DNA of 32,837 bases from positions 58,083 through 90,919 of the forward strand of contig JAGQPW010000005.1 of assembly GCA_020426515.1 (NCBI GenBank), written 5' to 3'. The notes beneath the pieces are model-generated. The model saw only the letters and a list, made by a program, of their open reading frames with translations, was not told the origin of the DNA and ran no database searches. Below are positions 1-10,055 of the stretch, piece after piece. The position numbers were made by a program, and so were the translations under genes. This stretch comes from Planctomycetaceae bacterium (lineage in GTDB: Bacteria > Planctomycetota > Planctomycetia > Planctomycetales > Planctomycetaceae). Each line of letters begins with the position of its first letter. Position 1 is the stretch's first letter.

Positions 1-629
1 ACATCGTTGATAAAGTGCGGCACATCCAGCGGAGCCACGGCGCCGGGTACGTTCGGATGGAACACCTCCATGAAGTGCCGAAAGCCCTTGCGTTCCGCTT
101 CCTCCCGAAACTCCTTGTACGCGTGCAGTGTGTCCAGATCGAGATCGCGATCGTTGTTAAACGTCAGCGAATACAGCCCCAGATTCGCTCCCCCCGAACG
201 TTCTTCCGGAGCACAGTCGAGGTGGCCACATTGAGCATGATCGATCGAGGCGGTCCGAAACGGCCTCGCTGCGGACTGCGGAATGACGCTGCCCCGAAAG
301 GCATAAATGTCGGTCGTATCGTTCGCCCGAATCGCAGGTGTGATCGGAGAATCGTCGAACAGCCGCTCGCGCAGCGTGAGCTGATCGCTCGTGCTGGCCG
401 ACATCAGCACAATGTCGACGACCGACTGCCGAATCACCTGCCGGATCTGCTCCCGGTATTCGGCCAGTGTCCGCTGACGTACTTCAGCATCGTGCCGCTC
501 CGGCGACAGACCTGGGGCTCCAATGCCAAACGCCATGTCGGCATCCTTGGCATCGGCAATGATGAACTCGCAGCACCCCTGGGGGTCTGCATGAATCGCC
601 GCCAGTTTGCGGTCGAGTGATTTCTGCAC
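1..629 (-). CDS. Protein of unknown function, 3' end cut by the window
   Basis: An open frame reads leftward off the window edge, giving 209 codons of the N-terminal part. I chose the GTG at 629 because a GGAG lies about nine bases upstream; TTG codons at 638 and 644 are in frame but less well placed. The protein begins VQKSLDRKLAAIH, is soluble and has no signal peptide or membrane segment. Runs such as CCEFIIADAKDADMAFG and later RHFMEVFHPNVPG have the look of alternating strand and helix. A TIM-barrel aldolase-like fold (DeoC/LacD type) is possible, but that is inference and I recognise no catalytic motif. The plus-strand frame over the same bases is a shadow. The coding strand is supported by the good start site and plausible composition. 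Confidence 0.6.
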   Translation of the reverse strand, partial: MQKSLDRKLAAIHADPQGCCEFIIADAKDADMAFGIGAPGLSPERHDAEVRQRTLAEYREQIRQVIRQSVVDIVLMSASTSDQLTLRERLFDDSPITPAIRANDTTDIYAFRGSVIPQSAARPFRTASIDHAQCGHLDCAPEERSGGANLGLYSLTFNNDRDLDLDTLHAYKEFREEAERKGFRHFMEVFHPNVPGAVAPLDVPHFIND

Positions 630-729
630 CGGTCTCAACTCCAATCCAACATGATCTGATCCACCGAAGTGGACGGGGTGGGCGCCATAATAGAGTGAAA
701 CTGGGCAAAAACTCCAACAGCGATCCCGA

Positions 730-749
730 CAGTGCGTTTGAGCGCACTG
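730..749. repeat. Perfect 7-bp inverted repeat
   Basis: CAGTGCG and CGCACTG flank a six-base loop. It sits upstream of the leftward gene starting at 629 and is followed at 750-765 by a smaller GATCA/TGATC repeat. It could be a 5' leader hairpin or an operator for that gene. There is no T-run, so an intrinsic terminator is unlikely. Confidence 0.45.
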
Positions 750-834
750 GATCACGAATTTGATCCTGGTCGCCAATATCTCACAGGCCAGCAAAGAATG
801 ACACCAGTCTGAAGACACTTTGCATCAATTTGAC

Positions 835-857
835 GAACCGGCAATCTTTGCCGGTTC
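835..857. repeat. Perfect 10-bp inverted repeat with 3-base loop
   Basis: GAACCGGCAA and TTGCCGGTTC flank the loop TCT, a very stable hairpin in the gene-free stretch 630-990. No T-run follows on either strand. It lies about 130 bases upstream of the secreted-protein gene at 991, so a leader structure or a protein-binding palindrome are both possible. Apart from this and the repeat at 730-749, I see nothing else in 630-990. Confidence 0.6.
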
Positions 858-990
858 TCCGGGTAATCCCACAAAGAGCTGTTCCTTAAGACCTTACGGA
901 AACCTCACTGCCTACGGCACAGAAATCGCAATTGAATGCGTTGCCTCAACTTCGGGGCGACTTCAATCAAAGGGAAACAGGAGCAGTCAG

Positions 991-1332
991 ATGAAACTTT
1001 TGGGAATCGCCCTCGCGGCTGCATTGGGATTGTTTGTCCTCACCGGTTCCGAAGCTCAGGCACAGAGTTGCCGCAACGGCGGCTATGGTGGGTATGGCGG
1101 CGGCTACGGAAGCGGGCTGTACATCAGCTCCGGTTCGTTCGGGATCGGAATCAACTCGGGTTACAACCGAGGCTACTACGGTGGCGGATATGGTGGGGGG
1201 TACAATCGTGGTTACTACCACGACACCAGCCACTACGATTACCACCCCACCTCACTGCAGCGTCACCGCAACCATTACCACGTTGTGCCCGGTCACTACG
1301 ACTACCATCGGACCGGTCACTGGCATCGTTGA
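991..1332 (+). CDS. Secreted Gly/Tyr-rich protein with His-rich tail
   Basis: This 113-residue protein starts at the ATG at 991, seven to eight bases after a GGAG. An upstream in-frame extension exists but would bury the signal peptide. Residues 1-24 form a classic Sec signal (MKLLGIALAAALGLFVL, then cleavage after AQA). Residues 29-76 are low-complexity Gly/Tyr/Arg repeats (GYGG, GGGY, YNRGYY). Residues 77-113 carry ten histidines in patterns such as HYDYH, HRNHYH and GHYDYH. The role is unknown. Surface, matrix or metal-binding functions are guesses from composition. It looks monocistronic, with a strong terminator just downstream. Confidence 0.8.
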   Translation: MKLLGIALAAALGLFVLTGSEAQAQSCRNGGYGGYGGGYGSGLYISSGSFGIGINSGYNRGYYGGGYGGGYNRGYYHDTSHYDYHPTSLQRHRNHYHVVPGHYDYHRTGHWHR

Positions 1333-1381
1333 AACGCGGGGGCTGAGGAAGCTCAACGCATCAACAATGAAAACTGTTTAC

Positions 1382-1421
1382 GAGACCTCCGCCGGCAGCA
1401 GCCACGGAGGTCTCTTGTTTT
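1382..1421 (+). terminator. Rho-independent terminator after the Gly/Tyr/His-rich protein gene
   Basis: GAGACCTCCG (1382-1391) pairs perfectly with CGGAGGTCTC (1405-1414) and is followed by TTGTTTT. The position, about 50 bases after the stop at 1332 and before the glgP ribosome-binding site, fits termination of the upstream transcript. Confidence 0.8.
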
Positions 1422-1510
1422 CCAGTAGGACTCGACCGCTTTTGCATTCTGCCCCTATACTCCGTTCCCTTCAACCGGCACATTCACAAGGTTGACTCCC
1501 GGAGTAACCA

Positions 1511-3658
<2,148 letters not shown>

Positions 3659-3679
3659 TTCTGTTCAGTAGAAATTCCG

Positions 3680-4660
3680 ATGGCCACAATCACCACCGAT
3701 ACTGGCTTGTGCGCGCAGGCCTTGCGGGTGGGCAAACTGGTGGCATTCGGCACAGAGACCGTTTACGGACTGGGGGCGAATGCACTCGACCCACAGGCTG
3801 TTGCACGCATTTTTGCCGCAAAGGATCGTCCGGAATTCGATCCATTGATCGTCCATCTCGCGCACGCGAAACAGGTCCCAACGATCGCGGACGTGAATTC
3901 GCCATACATCCCAACCCTCGTGGAGCGGTTCTGGCCTGGACCGTTGACGTTGCTGCTCCCCAGGAAGGACTGCATCCCCGATCTCGTCACGTCCGGATTA
4001 CCTGAAGTCGGCGTGCGGGTACCGCGACACCCTCTGGCTCTGGAGTTGCTCTCGGCGGCGGGAATTCCGGTCGCCGCCCCCAGCGCCAATCTGTTCGGAC
4101 GCATCAGCCCCACAACAGCTCAGCACGTGCAGGATCAGCTGGGCAACCGCATCGACTGGATTCTCGATGGCGGGTCCTGTCAGGTGGGAATTGAATCAAC
4201 CGTACTGCGCGTTGATGCTGACGGGCACGGCACCGTCCTTCGTCCCGGCGGCGTGACACTGGAAGACCTGCAAACCGTATTGCCTCAGGTGACACTGGCC
4301 CCCGGTTTGCTGGAGTCACAGGCTGCGGCATCACCGGGTCAGTTGCTGAAGCACTATGCACCGCGCAAGCCGCTTCGCATCGTCTCGGACTGGAGTGCTC
4401 ATCCTACGGTCACCAATGCGGTCGGACTGGTCCTCGACTCGCCTCCTCCAGGAACGTTTGTAGCGATCGAAGTCCTCGCTCCCGACAGCTCTCTTGTGAC
4501 AGCCGCAGCCAATTTCTTTGCAGCACTGAGGCGACTCGATGCCGGGCCGGGTGAAGTCATTCTGGCGGAACCATTTCCACAGTACGGATTGGGCATTGCT
4601 TTGAATGACCGTTTGCGGCGCGCTGCCACCGGTTCCGGGGAGATCTCCCGAACGGATTAA
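3680..4660 (+). CDS. sua5: Threonylcarbamoyl-AMP synthase, Sua5 type
   Basis: This 326-residue protein makes L-threonylcarbamoyl-AMP from threonine, bicarbonate and ATP, the first step of t6A modification at position 37 of ANN-decoding tRNAs. The YrdC/TsaC domain covers about residues 10-200: FGTETVYGLGANA, the K-x-R motif AAKDRP (Lys48, Arg50), APSANLFGRISPT near 135 and GIESTVLRV near 172. The extra C-terminal domain (about 215-326, beginning near GQLLKHYAPRKPL) marks it as Sua5 rather than short TsaC. The start follows the glgP stop by 21 bases and has only a weak ribosome-binding site, so it may depend on read-through from glgP. Confidence 0.94.
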   Translation: MATITTDTGLCAQALRVGKLVAFGTETVYGLGANALDPQAVARIFAAKDRPEFDPLIVHLAHAKQVPTIADVNSPYIPTLVERFWPGPLTLLLPRKDCIPDLVTSGLPEVGVRVPRHPLALELLSAAGIPVAAPSANLFGRISPTTAQHVQDQLGNRIDWILDGGSCQVGIESTVLRVDADGHGTVLRPGGVTLEDLQTVLPQVTLAPGLLESQAAASPGQLLKHYAPRKPLRIVSDWSAHPTVTNAVGLVLDSPPPGTFVAIEVLAPDSSLVTAAANFFAALRRLDAGPGEVILAEPFPQYGLGIALNDRLRRAATGSGEISRTD

Positions 4661-4984
4661 CCGAAGGGTGCATGCGCTGGATGGTAGGGTGACATCCAGA
4701 AACTCGGAACGTGAGTGAGATCGCGGGCCGGAGTGATGGGCCGTGCGGCAATCGGAACCATATCCCTGCACGTTGACACCGACGCCGATTCAGGCCATTC
4801 ACCCCACTGCCATTGAGCGAATGCCCCCCCTTATCGAGGCACAACTGCAGTTGGGAGTGTCAATCAACGGAGCACTGCAGTATCGTCTTGAGAACTGTGT
4901 ATCCGCTGGAAACCATGCTGTGGCAACGCAGCCTGATGTTGCGGATTCGTCCCTTGCCTTGTGTCTCAACATGGGAACCGGAGT
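4661..4984. other. Gene-free stretch
   Basis: I find no convincing gene in these 324 bases. A weak hairpin lies at 4677-4699 (CTGGAT and ATCCAG, 11-base loop) just after sua5 and could help end its transcript. Reading frames here on both strands are extensions of shadows of the next gene. Confidence 0.5.
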
Positions 4985-5818
4985 ATGCGTTCGCTCACCT
5001 TGCTGCTGGTCTGTTGTGGATGGTGCTGGCCTCTTGCTGCGGAAGAAGTCCCGTTGAAACTGCACTGGGAGAAGAACTACCTCACCATCTCGGGACCGAA
5101 CCTGCCGGGTGAGTTCATCAAGATTCATTATCTCGAAGCGTATTGCCGCGCCGGTTCCACAGATGCCGACTGGGTCAAGCACACGCGTATGCAGCACACG
5201 ACCGAGCTGCTCGAAGCCGATCCCAATGGGCAACATCTGAAGTTGAAATGTCAGGTGGGGGACGAACTGGTTGTGAATCACGACATTCGGTGCACGCACG
5301 ATGAAGTTCAGTTCTCCATCGAGGCACACAACCCCACGCAGCAGCGATCCGAAGCTCACTGGGCGCAGCCCTGCATTCGCCTCGACCGCTTTACCGGGGG
5401 CGACCAGCAGTCCTATCTGGCCAAGAGTTTCATCTTTCTGGATGGCGAACTGACCCGCATGCCCACGCGCGACTGGGCCACCGAGGCCCGTTATGTTCCC
5501 GGACAGGTTTGGGCTCCGCGTGGCGTCGATCGGAACGATGTGAATCCCCGACCACTGAGTAAGCTGGTTCCCAGCAACGGGCTGATCGGCTGCTACTCCG
5601 CCGATGACAAGATGATCTTCGCCACGGCATTCGAGCCCTATCAGGAACTGTTCCAGGGAGTCGCCATTTGCCTGCACTCCGACTTTCGTCTCGGTGGGCT
5701 GAAGCCGGGTGAGACGAAGCAGATTCGTGGACGTATCTATCTGGTCCCCGCCAATGTCCCCGCACTGCTGAAACGCTATGCCGCCGACTTTCCGGAGCAG
5801 GTGGCAGATGCCAGATAG
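4985..5818 (+). CDS. Secreted protein of unknown function
   Basis: A 277-residue protein. The ATG at 4985 puts a signal peptide at the N-terminus (MRSLTLLLVCCGWCWPLAAEE, cleavage near residue 19-20). An ATG eight codons upstream (4961) is possible but would place charged residues ahead of it, and neither has a clear ribosome-binding site. The mature part is mostly beta-strand-like, with paired motifs such as HWEKNYLTISGPNLPGEFIKI and NHDIRCTHDEVQFSIEAHNP. I see no catalytic motif. It is probably exported to the periplasm. I recognise no family, but the frame has normal composition and a long antisense frame opposite it is its shadow. Confidence 0.75.
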   Translation: MRSLTLLLVCCGWCWPLAAEEVPLKLHWEKNYLTISGPNLPGEFIKIHYLEAYCRAGSTDADWVKHTRMQHTTELLEADPNGQHLKLKCQVGDELVVNHDIRCTHDEVQFSIEAHNPTQQRSEAHWAQPCIRLDRFTGGDQQSYLAKSFIFLDGELTRMPTRDWATEARYVPGQVWAPRGVDRNDVNPRPLSKLVPSNGLIGCYSADDKMIFATAFEPYQELFQGVAICLHSDFRLGGLKPGETKQIRGRIYLVPANVPALLKRYAADFPEQVADAR

Positions 5819-5980
5819 GGCTTCGTGAGTGCCACTTGTCACTACGTGAGTCGCCGCCTGGGTTCAGCTCAGCGCCCCATTCAACACATCCGACATGATT
5901 CGATGCTGCTCAAATGAGGTGTTGTCGACTATGCTGCGATTCGTGCGGTTCGAACTTCCCTTAATTGCGTTCAGGCTCCC

Positions 5981-7132
5981 ATGCTCGATCTCGTTTTGCA
6001 GATGATGGCCATCCCCGGCAAGAGTGGTCAAGAGCGGCAGATCGCCGAGTTTATCGTCTCCCGGCTGAGAGATTCCGGCGTTCCCGATGCGGCCATTCAA
6101 TTCGACACCGCACACAAGAAGAGCCACATCGGTGGAGAGGTGGGGAATCTGATCGTCAAACTCCCTGGCACCGTGCGAGGTCCGCGCCGACTGCTGATGG
6201 CCCACATGGACACGGTTCCGCTGTGCGTCGGTTCGCAGCCTTATCTCGATGGTGAGTTCATTCGTTCGCGAGATCCCAAAACGGCACTCGGAGGCGACAA
6301 TCGGGCCGGCTCGGCAGTTGTGCTGAGCACGTGGCTGCGCATCGCGAAAGATGGGTTGCCACACCCTCCGTTGACGCTGTTCTGGCCAGTGCAGGAGGAA
6401 GTCGGACTGGTCGGCGCCCGCTACGTCACTGCGTCAAAGTTGGGCAAGCCTCAACTCTGCTTCAACTGGGATGGTGGCCTCCCCAACATGGCGGTGATCG
6501 GGGCAACGGGAGATGACCATCTCGCAATCAAGATTCACGGTCTGGCCAGCCACGCTGGTGCTCACCCGGAACACGGTATCAACGCCGCCGTCATTGCCGG
6601 ACTGGCCATTGCCGAACTGCAGGCCGAAGGTTGGCATGGTCTGGTTGTGAAGGGAAAGCAAACCGGGACCAGCAACATTGGCGTCGTCTCCGGTGGTGAT
6701 GCAACAAATGTGGTGATGGATACACTTACGCTCCACGCCGAGGCTCGCAGTCACAACCCGAAGTTTCGCGCCCGCATCGTGGAGGCCTATCGCAAGGCAT
6801 TCGTGAAGGCGGCAAAGTCGGTCCGGAATGCGGCAGGGCAGTGCGGTTCAGTCGATTTCGAACCCCGCCATAAGTATGAGTCGTTCCGGCTCAGCGAAAC
6901 AGAGCCGGTGGTCCAGGCGGCGCTGGGAGCGATTCGTGCCGTTGGCATGGAGCCGCTGACTCGGATCTCGAATGGCGGACTGGACGCCAACTGGATGTTC
7001 GCGCACGGGTTGACCACGGTCACTCTGGGCTGCGGACAGGCGGGGATTCACACCGTCAAAGAGAAACTCTCTGTCACGCAGTTCGAACAGGCCTGCAAAG
7101 TGGCCCTGCTGCTGGCGACTGGGCAGGCGTAA
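5981..7132 (+). CDS. M20-family metallopeptidase, PepT-like
   Basis: This 383-residue cytoplasmic zinc amino- or di/tripeptidase has metal-ligand motifs in order: AHMDTV (His75, Asp77), GGDNRAG (Asp106), the catalytic pair QEEVGLVGA (Glu139-Glu140), NWDGG (Asp164) and a late HTVKE. The dimerisation or lid domain follows residue 180, with SHAGAHPEHG near 191-200. Length and order match the PepT-like branch of M20. The exact peptide substrate cannot be read from sequence. It has no signal peptide. The start codon is preceded by only a weak AGG. It appears to be a single gene ahead of the pilus cluster. Confidence 0.88.
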   Translation: MLDLVLQMMAIPGKSGQERQIAEFIVSRLRDSGVPDAAIQFDTAHKKSHIGGEVGNLIVKLPGTVRGPRRLLMAHMDTVPLCVGSQPYLDGEFIRSRDPKTALGGDNRAGSAVVLSTWLRIAKDGLPHPPLTLFWPVQEEVGLVGARYVTASKLGKPQLCFNWDGGLPNMAVIGATGDDHLAIKIHGLASHAGAHPEHGINAAVIAGLAIAELQAEGWHGLVVKGKQTGTSNIGVVSGGDATNVVMDTLTLHAEARSHNPKFRARIVEAYRKAFVKAAKSVRNAAGQCGSVDFEPRHKYESFRLSETEPVVQAALGAIRAVGMEPLTRISNGGLDANWMFAHGLTTVTLGCGQAGIHTVKEKLSVTQFEQACKVALLLATGQA

Positions 7133-7220
7133 TTTTCTTCTCAAATCTCTTCTCAACGAAGCCTCCTCGCTGCCTGGAGTCTCGCAGCCGGGATGTGGTG
7201 TTTTGTGAACGTCACGCCAG

Positions 7221-7257
7221 TGGCCACAAACTTTCCGCAATCGGCCAAGTTTTTTTT
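7221..7257 (+). terminator. Possible terminator after the M20 peptidase gene
   Basis: TGGCC (7221-7225) can pair with GGCCA (7243-7247), followed by AG and eight T's (7250-7257). The stem is short (5 bp) and the loop long, but the T-run is the longest in the area and lies between the peptidase and the pilin gene. The rest of 7133-7444 holds only a small GCGGT/ACCGC repeat (7397-7414) and the pilin leader. Confidence 0.4.
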
Positions 7258-7444
7258 GCTTCTCCAAATTCCTGACCTAGGTTTTGGCAGGTTCCGAAGA
7301 GTTGCTCGCAAGAGTGCTTCGGGGCTCCAAACAACAGGACTTCAGATGACGCAGTCTGTCCGGATGTCCCGGCAGATGCCCATCTAAACAGGTCATGCGG
7401 TGGTGAGAGACCGCCTGGCTGGACAATTGAGAGAGGACGAAAAA

Positions 7445-7624
7445 ATGATTCGCTTTGTTGATGCAGTTAAGACATTCCTGAAGGAAGAAGATGGCCCAAC
7501 CGCGGTTGAATACGCCGTCATGCTGGCCCTGATCGTCATCGTCTGCTTGACCGCCATCCGCGCTGTCGGTACCGCCACGAATGCGAAGTTCAACCAGATC
7601 GCCACCGAGCTGAACGCAGGCTAA
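7445..7624 (+). CDS. flp: Flp-type (type IVb/IVc) pilin prepilin
   Basis: This 59-residue major pilin candidate of a Tad pilus starts at the ATG at 7445, preceded by GAGAGGACG as ribosome-binding site. A longer frame from 7400 lacks one and would alter the leader. Residues 1-17 are a charged leader ending in EEDG. Cleavage is expected between Gly17 and Pro18, with Glu22 at position +5 and the Flp signature VEYAVM. A hydrophobic helix runs to about residue 41 (MLALIVIVCLTAIRAV), followed by a short polar tail. It is the first gene of the cluster, followed by a GC-rich hairpin that may favour high pilin output. Confidence 0.93.
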   Translation: MIRFVDAVKTFLKEEDGPTAVEYAVMLALIVIVCLTAIRAVGTATNAKFNQIATELNAG

Positions 7625-7656
7625 TCCCTGTTCGGTGAATGTGTGAACGTGGATCG

Positions 7657-7692
7657 CCGCCCGGGTGAGGAGACCCTCTTCCCGGGCGGTTT
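7657..7692 (+). terminator. GC-rich hairpin after the pilin gene
   Basis: CCGCCCGGG (7657-7665) pairs with CCCGGGCGG (7681-7689), with an inner GAGG/CCTC stem, and TTT follows. It lies 33 bases after the flp stop. It probably acts as a partial terminator or mRNA stabiliser so that pilin is made in excess of downstream proteins. Confidence 0.7.
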
Positions 7693-7777
7693 CCCCATAT
7701 CACTTCTGAGTTTGACAACTGAACTTACGTGTCCGCTTCGCTCGTTTACACCCTTGAGCATTTGCAGGAACACTCCC

Positions 7778-7891
7778 ATGTCACCGTTTTGGATTGATTT
7801 TGAAACGATCTCCCTGGTGCAGATTCTGCCGGTCATTGCGATTGGCTGGATGCTGCTGACGATGCCTGTGTCCGGCGTCGGGAGTCGTTAG
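7778..7891 (+). CDS. Small single-pass membrane protein between flp and cpaA
   Basis: A 37-codon ORF starts at the ATG at 7778, seven bases after AGGAA. The product begins MSPFWIDFETISLVQ, has a hydrophobic segment at about residues 12-31 (LVQILPVIAIGWMLLTM) and ends in GVGSR. A longer in-frame version from 7643 would start inside the hairpin and lacks a ribosome-binding site. It lies in the same orientation between the pilin and its peptidase. I recognise no family. Its role in pilus biogenesis is inferred only from position. It could be non-coding leader sequence for cpaA. Confidence 0.5.
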   Translation: MSPFWIDFETISLVQILPVIAIGWMLLTMPVSGVGSR

Positions 7892-7926
7892 TCGACAAGC
7901 TCTCCCCTTTAGAAAGGCCGGCAATC

Positions 7927-8487
7927 ATGGACTGGAATACCATTCTGTTTTCAAATCTGCCCGTTAAGTTGGTCACCGTACTGCTGATCTGGGCGGCTTA
8001 CATCGACGGCAAGCAACTGCGCGTGCCAAACTGGCTCACCTTCCCCATGATCCTCAGCGGAATGGCCTACAACACCTATGTGGGTGGCTGGGGCTGGGAT
8101 GGTTTTCTGATGGCCTTCGTTGGAACCATCGTTGGCATCATGACCTTGCTTCCACTGCGACTGGTCGGCGGCATGGGCATGGGCGATGTGAAGCTGATGG
8201 CCGGAATTGGCGCCTGGCTGGGCGTCGCCATCACCTGGAACATCTTCGTCGCAACCGTGTTCGTGGGAGCCGCCATGGCCATCATCATGGTGCTCTGGAA
8301 GGGTGAATGGACCAAGCACTACGGTCAGTTCATGTTAATCTGGGCTGAATGGACCAACATCCGCAATCCAGAGAAGCTGGCCGCTATCGCCAAAGAGCGC
8401 AAACCCCGCATGTTCCTGTTGCCCTATGGCATTCCGATTTGCATCGGAGCCATCATCTACTTTGCCTGTGCCGGAATGTACGTCTGA
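7927..8487 (+). CDS. cpaA: Prepilin peptidase (CpaA/TadV, A24 family)
   Basis: This 186-residue inner-membrane aspartyl protease cuts the leader from Flp prepilin. The two catalytic aspartates are visible: Asp27 in YIDGKQLRVPNWLT and Asp87 in the GxGD motif GMGMGDVKL. There are several hydrophobic helices (about 10-26, 38-50, 60-80, 92-125, 165-185). The N-terminal cysteine/methyltransferase domain of bifunctional type IVa peptidases is missing, as is usual for the short TadV/CpaA form. AAAGG lies about ten bases upstream of the ATG. A segment at 128-160 between the last helices (KGEWTKHYGQ to NPEKLAAIAKERKP) is polar and probably cytoplasmic. Confidence 0.92.
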   Translation: MDWNTILFSNLPVKLVTVLLIWAAYIDGKQLRVPNWLTFPMILSGMAYNTYVGGWGWDGFLMAFVGTIVGIMTLLPLRLVGGMGMGDVKLMAGIGAWLGVAITWNIFVATVFVGAAMAIIMVLWKGEWTKHYGQFMLIWAEWTNIRNPEKLAAIAKERKPRMFLLPYGIPICIGAIIYFACAGMYV

Positions 8488-8515
8488 TTCCAAGACTCAT
8501 CCTGGGGGACCACAA

Positions 8516-8548
8516 CGTTGACACTCGCATCAACAGGCGGTGTCAACG
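8516..8548. repeat. 9-bp inverted repeat between cpaA and cpaB
   Basis: CGTTGACAC (8516-8524) and GTGTCAACG (8540-8548) are perfect complements with a 15-base loop, 28 bases after the cpaA stop. A C-run rather than a T-run follows, so it is not a standard terminator. It may be an mRNA processing or stabilising element. Confidence 0.55.
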
Positions 8549-8753
8549 CCCCCCCTGAGTCAACCTGGGCAACATGGGCAGTCCAAACGAGCCAGGTCAC
8601 CCCGAAATAAACAACCAGAATGATCAATTCAACCCGCATAACCGGCATAAATTGAAGCGTCCGGGCAGATGGTGCCGATTCTGACTCTACCGAGTTGTCT
8701 CGGAACCGTCTCCATTGCAGGGCTTCAAACGCCAATCGTGCTGGAGGCTGGAA

Positions 8754-9818
8754 ATGAAACCTAAAACCATCATGTTGCTGGCCGTAGCTGGAGTTTGCGG
8801 TCTGGTGTCGTTGCTTGGCTTCCAGGCCATGCAAACGGGCCAGAAGGCTCCCAAGGTCGAAAAAGCCCGTGTGCTGGTCGTCGTAGACGAGATTGGCGCG
8901 GGATCGGCTTTGAACCAGGACAACGTCACTTTTCGGGAGATACCCGTGTCGTCACTGCCCAAAGATCCCGTGCTGAACGAAGCTCAGTACAAGGATCGCA
9001 GTGCGCTCATCCCCATGATGGCTGGCGACATTGTCCGCATGTCCAAGCTGACCGAGCCAGGCGTTTCCGGAGCATCGTCGCAGATTCCCAAGGGTTGGCG
9101 AGTCACTACGATTTCCGTCAACGACAACCACACCAACAGCGGCATGCTGCGTCCGGGAGACCGGGTGGACGTGCTGGTTACGTACAAGACCAGCGCAGGC
9201 CGCGCCACATCGACAAAAACGAAAACACTGTTGGAATACGTGGAGATTTTCGCCACCGACAACCAGACAGCCTCAAAGGCCGACAACGAAACCAAGAAGG
9301 TCAAGAACGTTTCGTTGCTGCTGACTCCGGAGCAGGTGAACTATGTTCTGCTGGCCGCCAGCAAGGGAAATTTGAGCCTGTCGTGGCGACACCGCATGGA
9401 TGATGAACTGGTGCAGGTGGGTGACATCGATGATGCCCTGCTCGAAGAACTCGAAGGGACCGTGGGCATCTACGAAGATCGCCCCTTGTACGACCATATG
9501 TCGGACGAGGAAACCCTGTCGCACCCGACCCAGAACGTGGCCGTCGAGCCTGCAGCTCCACAGACCAATTCCCCGGCCAACTTCCTGTCCTCCGTATCAC
9601 AACAACCCGTTGCTCCGCCGATGGCGGGAACCATCGACTCTCAGCCGCTGTGGACAATGCATGTCTACAACGGGAGTGCTCCTGAGATTCAGCAGTTCAC
9701 CATTCCGGTCGAAGCAACAACAGAACTGGGGATGAGTCCCGAACAGGGGTCCTCATTTTCTGCAGGTTTGAAAGCTCTGTTTGGTGGTCCCAAAGCCTCC
9801 TTCCCAGCGAACAATTGA
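8754..9818 (+). CDS. cpaB: Tad pilus assembly protein CpaB/RcpC
   Basis: This 354-residue protein starts at the ATG at 8754, six bases after GGAGG; the longer frame from 8715 is rejected. An N-terminal signal or anchor (MKPKTIMLLAVAGVCGLVSLLGF) precedes an SAF domain at about 37-100 (VLVVVDEIGAGSALNQDNV, then AGDIVRMSKLTEPG). The RcpC domain follows at about 105-230 (ISVNDNHTNSGMLRPGDRVDVLVTY and SLLLTPEQVNYVLLAASKG). The family works in the periplasm with the secretin, probably binding peptidoglycan through SAF. The last 110 residues are Pro/Ser/Gln-rich and look disordered. The next gene is the secretin, which fits the usual Tad order. Confidence 0.9.
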   Translation: MKPKTIMLLAVAGVCGLVSLLGFQAMQTGQKAPKVEKARVLVVVDEIGAGSALNQDNVTFREIPVSSLPKDPVLNEAQYKDRSALIPMMAGDIVRMSKLTEPGVSGASSQIPKGWRVTTISVNDNHTNSGMLRPGDRVDVLVTYKTSAGRATSTKTKTLLEYVEIFATDNQTASKADNETKKVKNVSLLLTPEQVNYVLLAASKGNLSLSWRHRMDDELVQVGDIDDALLEELEGTVGIYEDRPLYDHMSDEETLSHPTQNVAVEPAAPQTNSPANFLSSVSQQPVAPPMAGTIDSQPLWTMHVYNGSAPEIQQFTIPVEATTELGMSPEQGSSFSAGLKALFGGPKASFPANN

Positions 9819-9880
9819 AGTCAACGTCCGGATGTTTCCCACGACGATCGCCGGGAAGCAGCTGGACACAAAGTCAGTTC

Positions 9881-9904
9881 GGTCGCGACTCGGATGTCGC
9901 GACC
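9881..9904. repeat. 9-bp perfect inverted repeat between cpaB and cpaC (first of two)
   Basis: GGTCGCGAC (9881-9889) and GTCGCGACC (9896-9904) enclose TCGGAT. Together with the next repeat it forms tandem hairpins in the 237-base gap before the secretin gene. There is no T-run. Confidence 0.6.
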
Positions 9905-9933
9905 AGCATGAAAAACGGATTGCCGGTTTCGGC

Positions 9934-9967
9934 AGGACACTCCAGTGGACACACGCTGGAGTGTCCT
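9934..9967 (+). terminator. 12-bp hairpin between cpaB and cpaC
   Basis: AGGACACTCCAG (9934-9945) and CTGGAGTGTCCT (9956-9967) pair perfectly around a 10-base loop. This is one of the longest perfect stems in the window. The following bases (GACCGATTTATG) are not a strong T-tract, so it may attenuate or punctuate transcription rather than stop it fully. Confidence 0.55.
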
Positions 9968-10055
9968 GACCGATTTATGTCGGCAGGCCAATGGAACGAC
10001 AATCGAGTGCTGCGAACATGTTCGTTACAGCACTCCTGTCAACTGAGGTGCATGG

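Noticed and set aside
15..620. 201-codon plus-strand frame at the left edge
   Set aside because: Opposite a minus-strand frame that has a good GTG start and ribosome-binding site. The plus frame is Arg/Pro-rich, like a shadow.
4799..5842. 347-codon minus-strand frame opposite the secreted protein at 4985-5818
   Set aside because: No recognisable motif, and the plus strand has a signal peptide and sensible composition. Treated as a shadow.
8457..8645. Minus-strand small ORF with one membrane segment (MRVELIILVVYFGV...) in the cpaA-cpaB gap
   Set aside because: It looks protein-like, but there is no ribosome-binding site, it overlaps the cpaA end and it runs against the operon. Not enough support.
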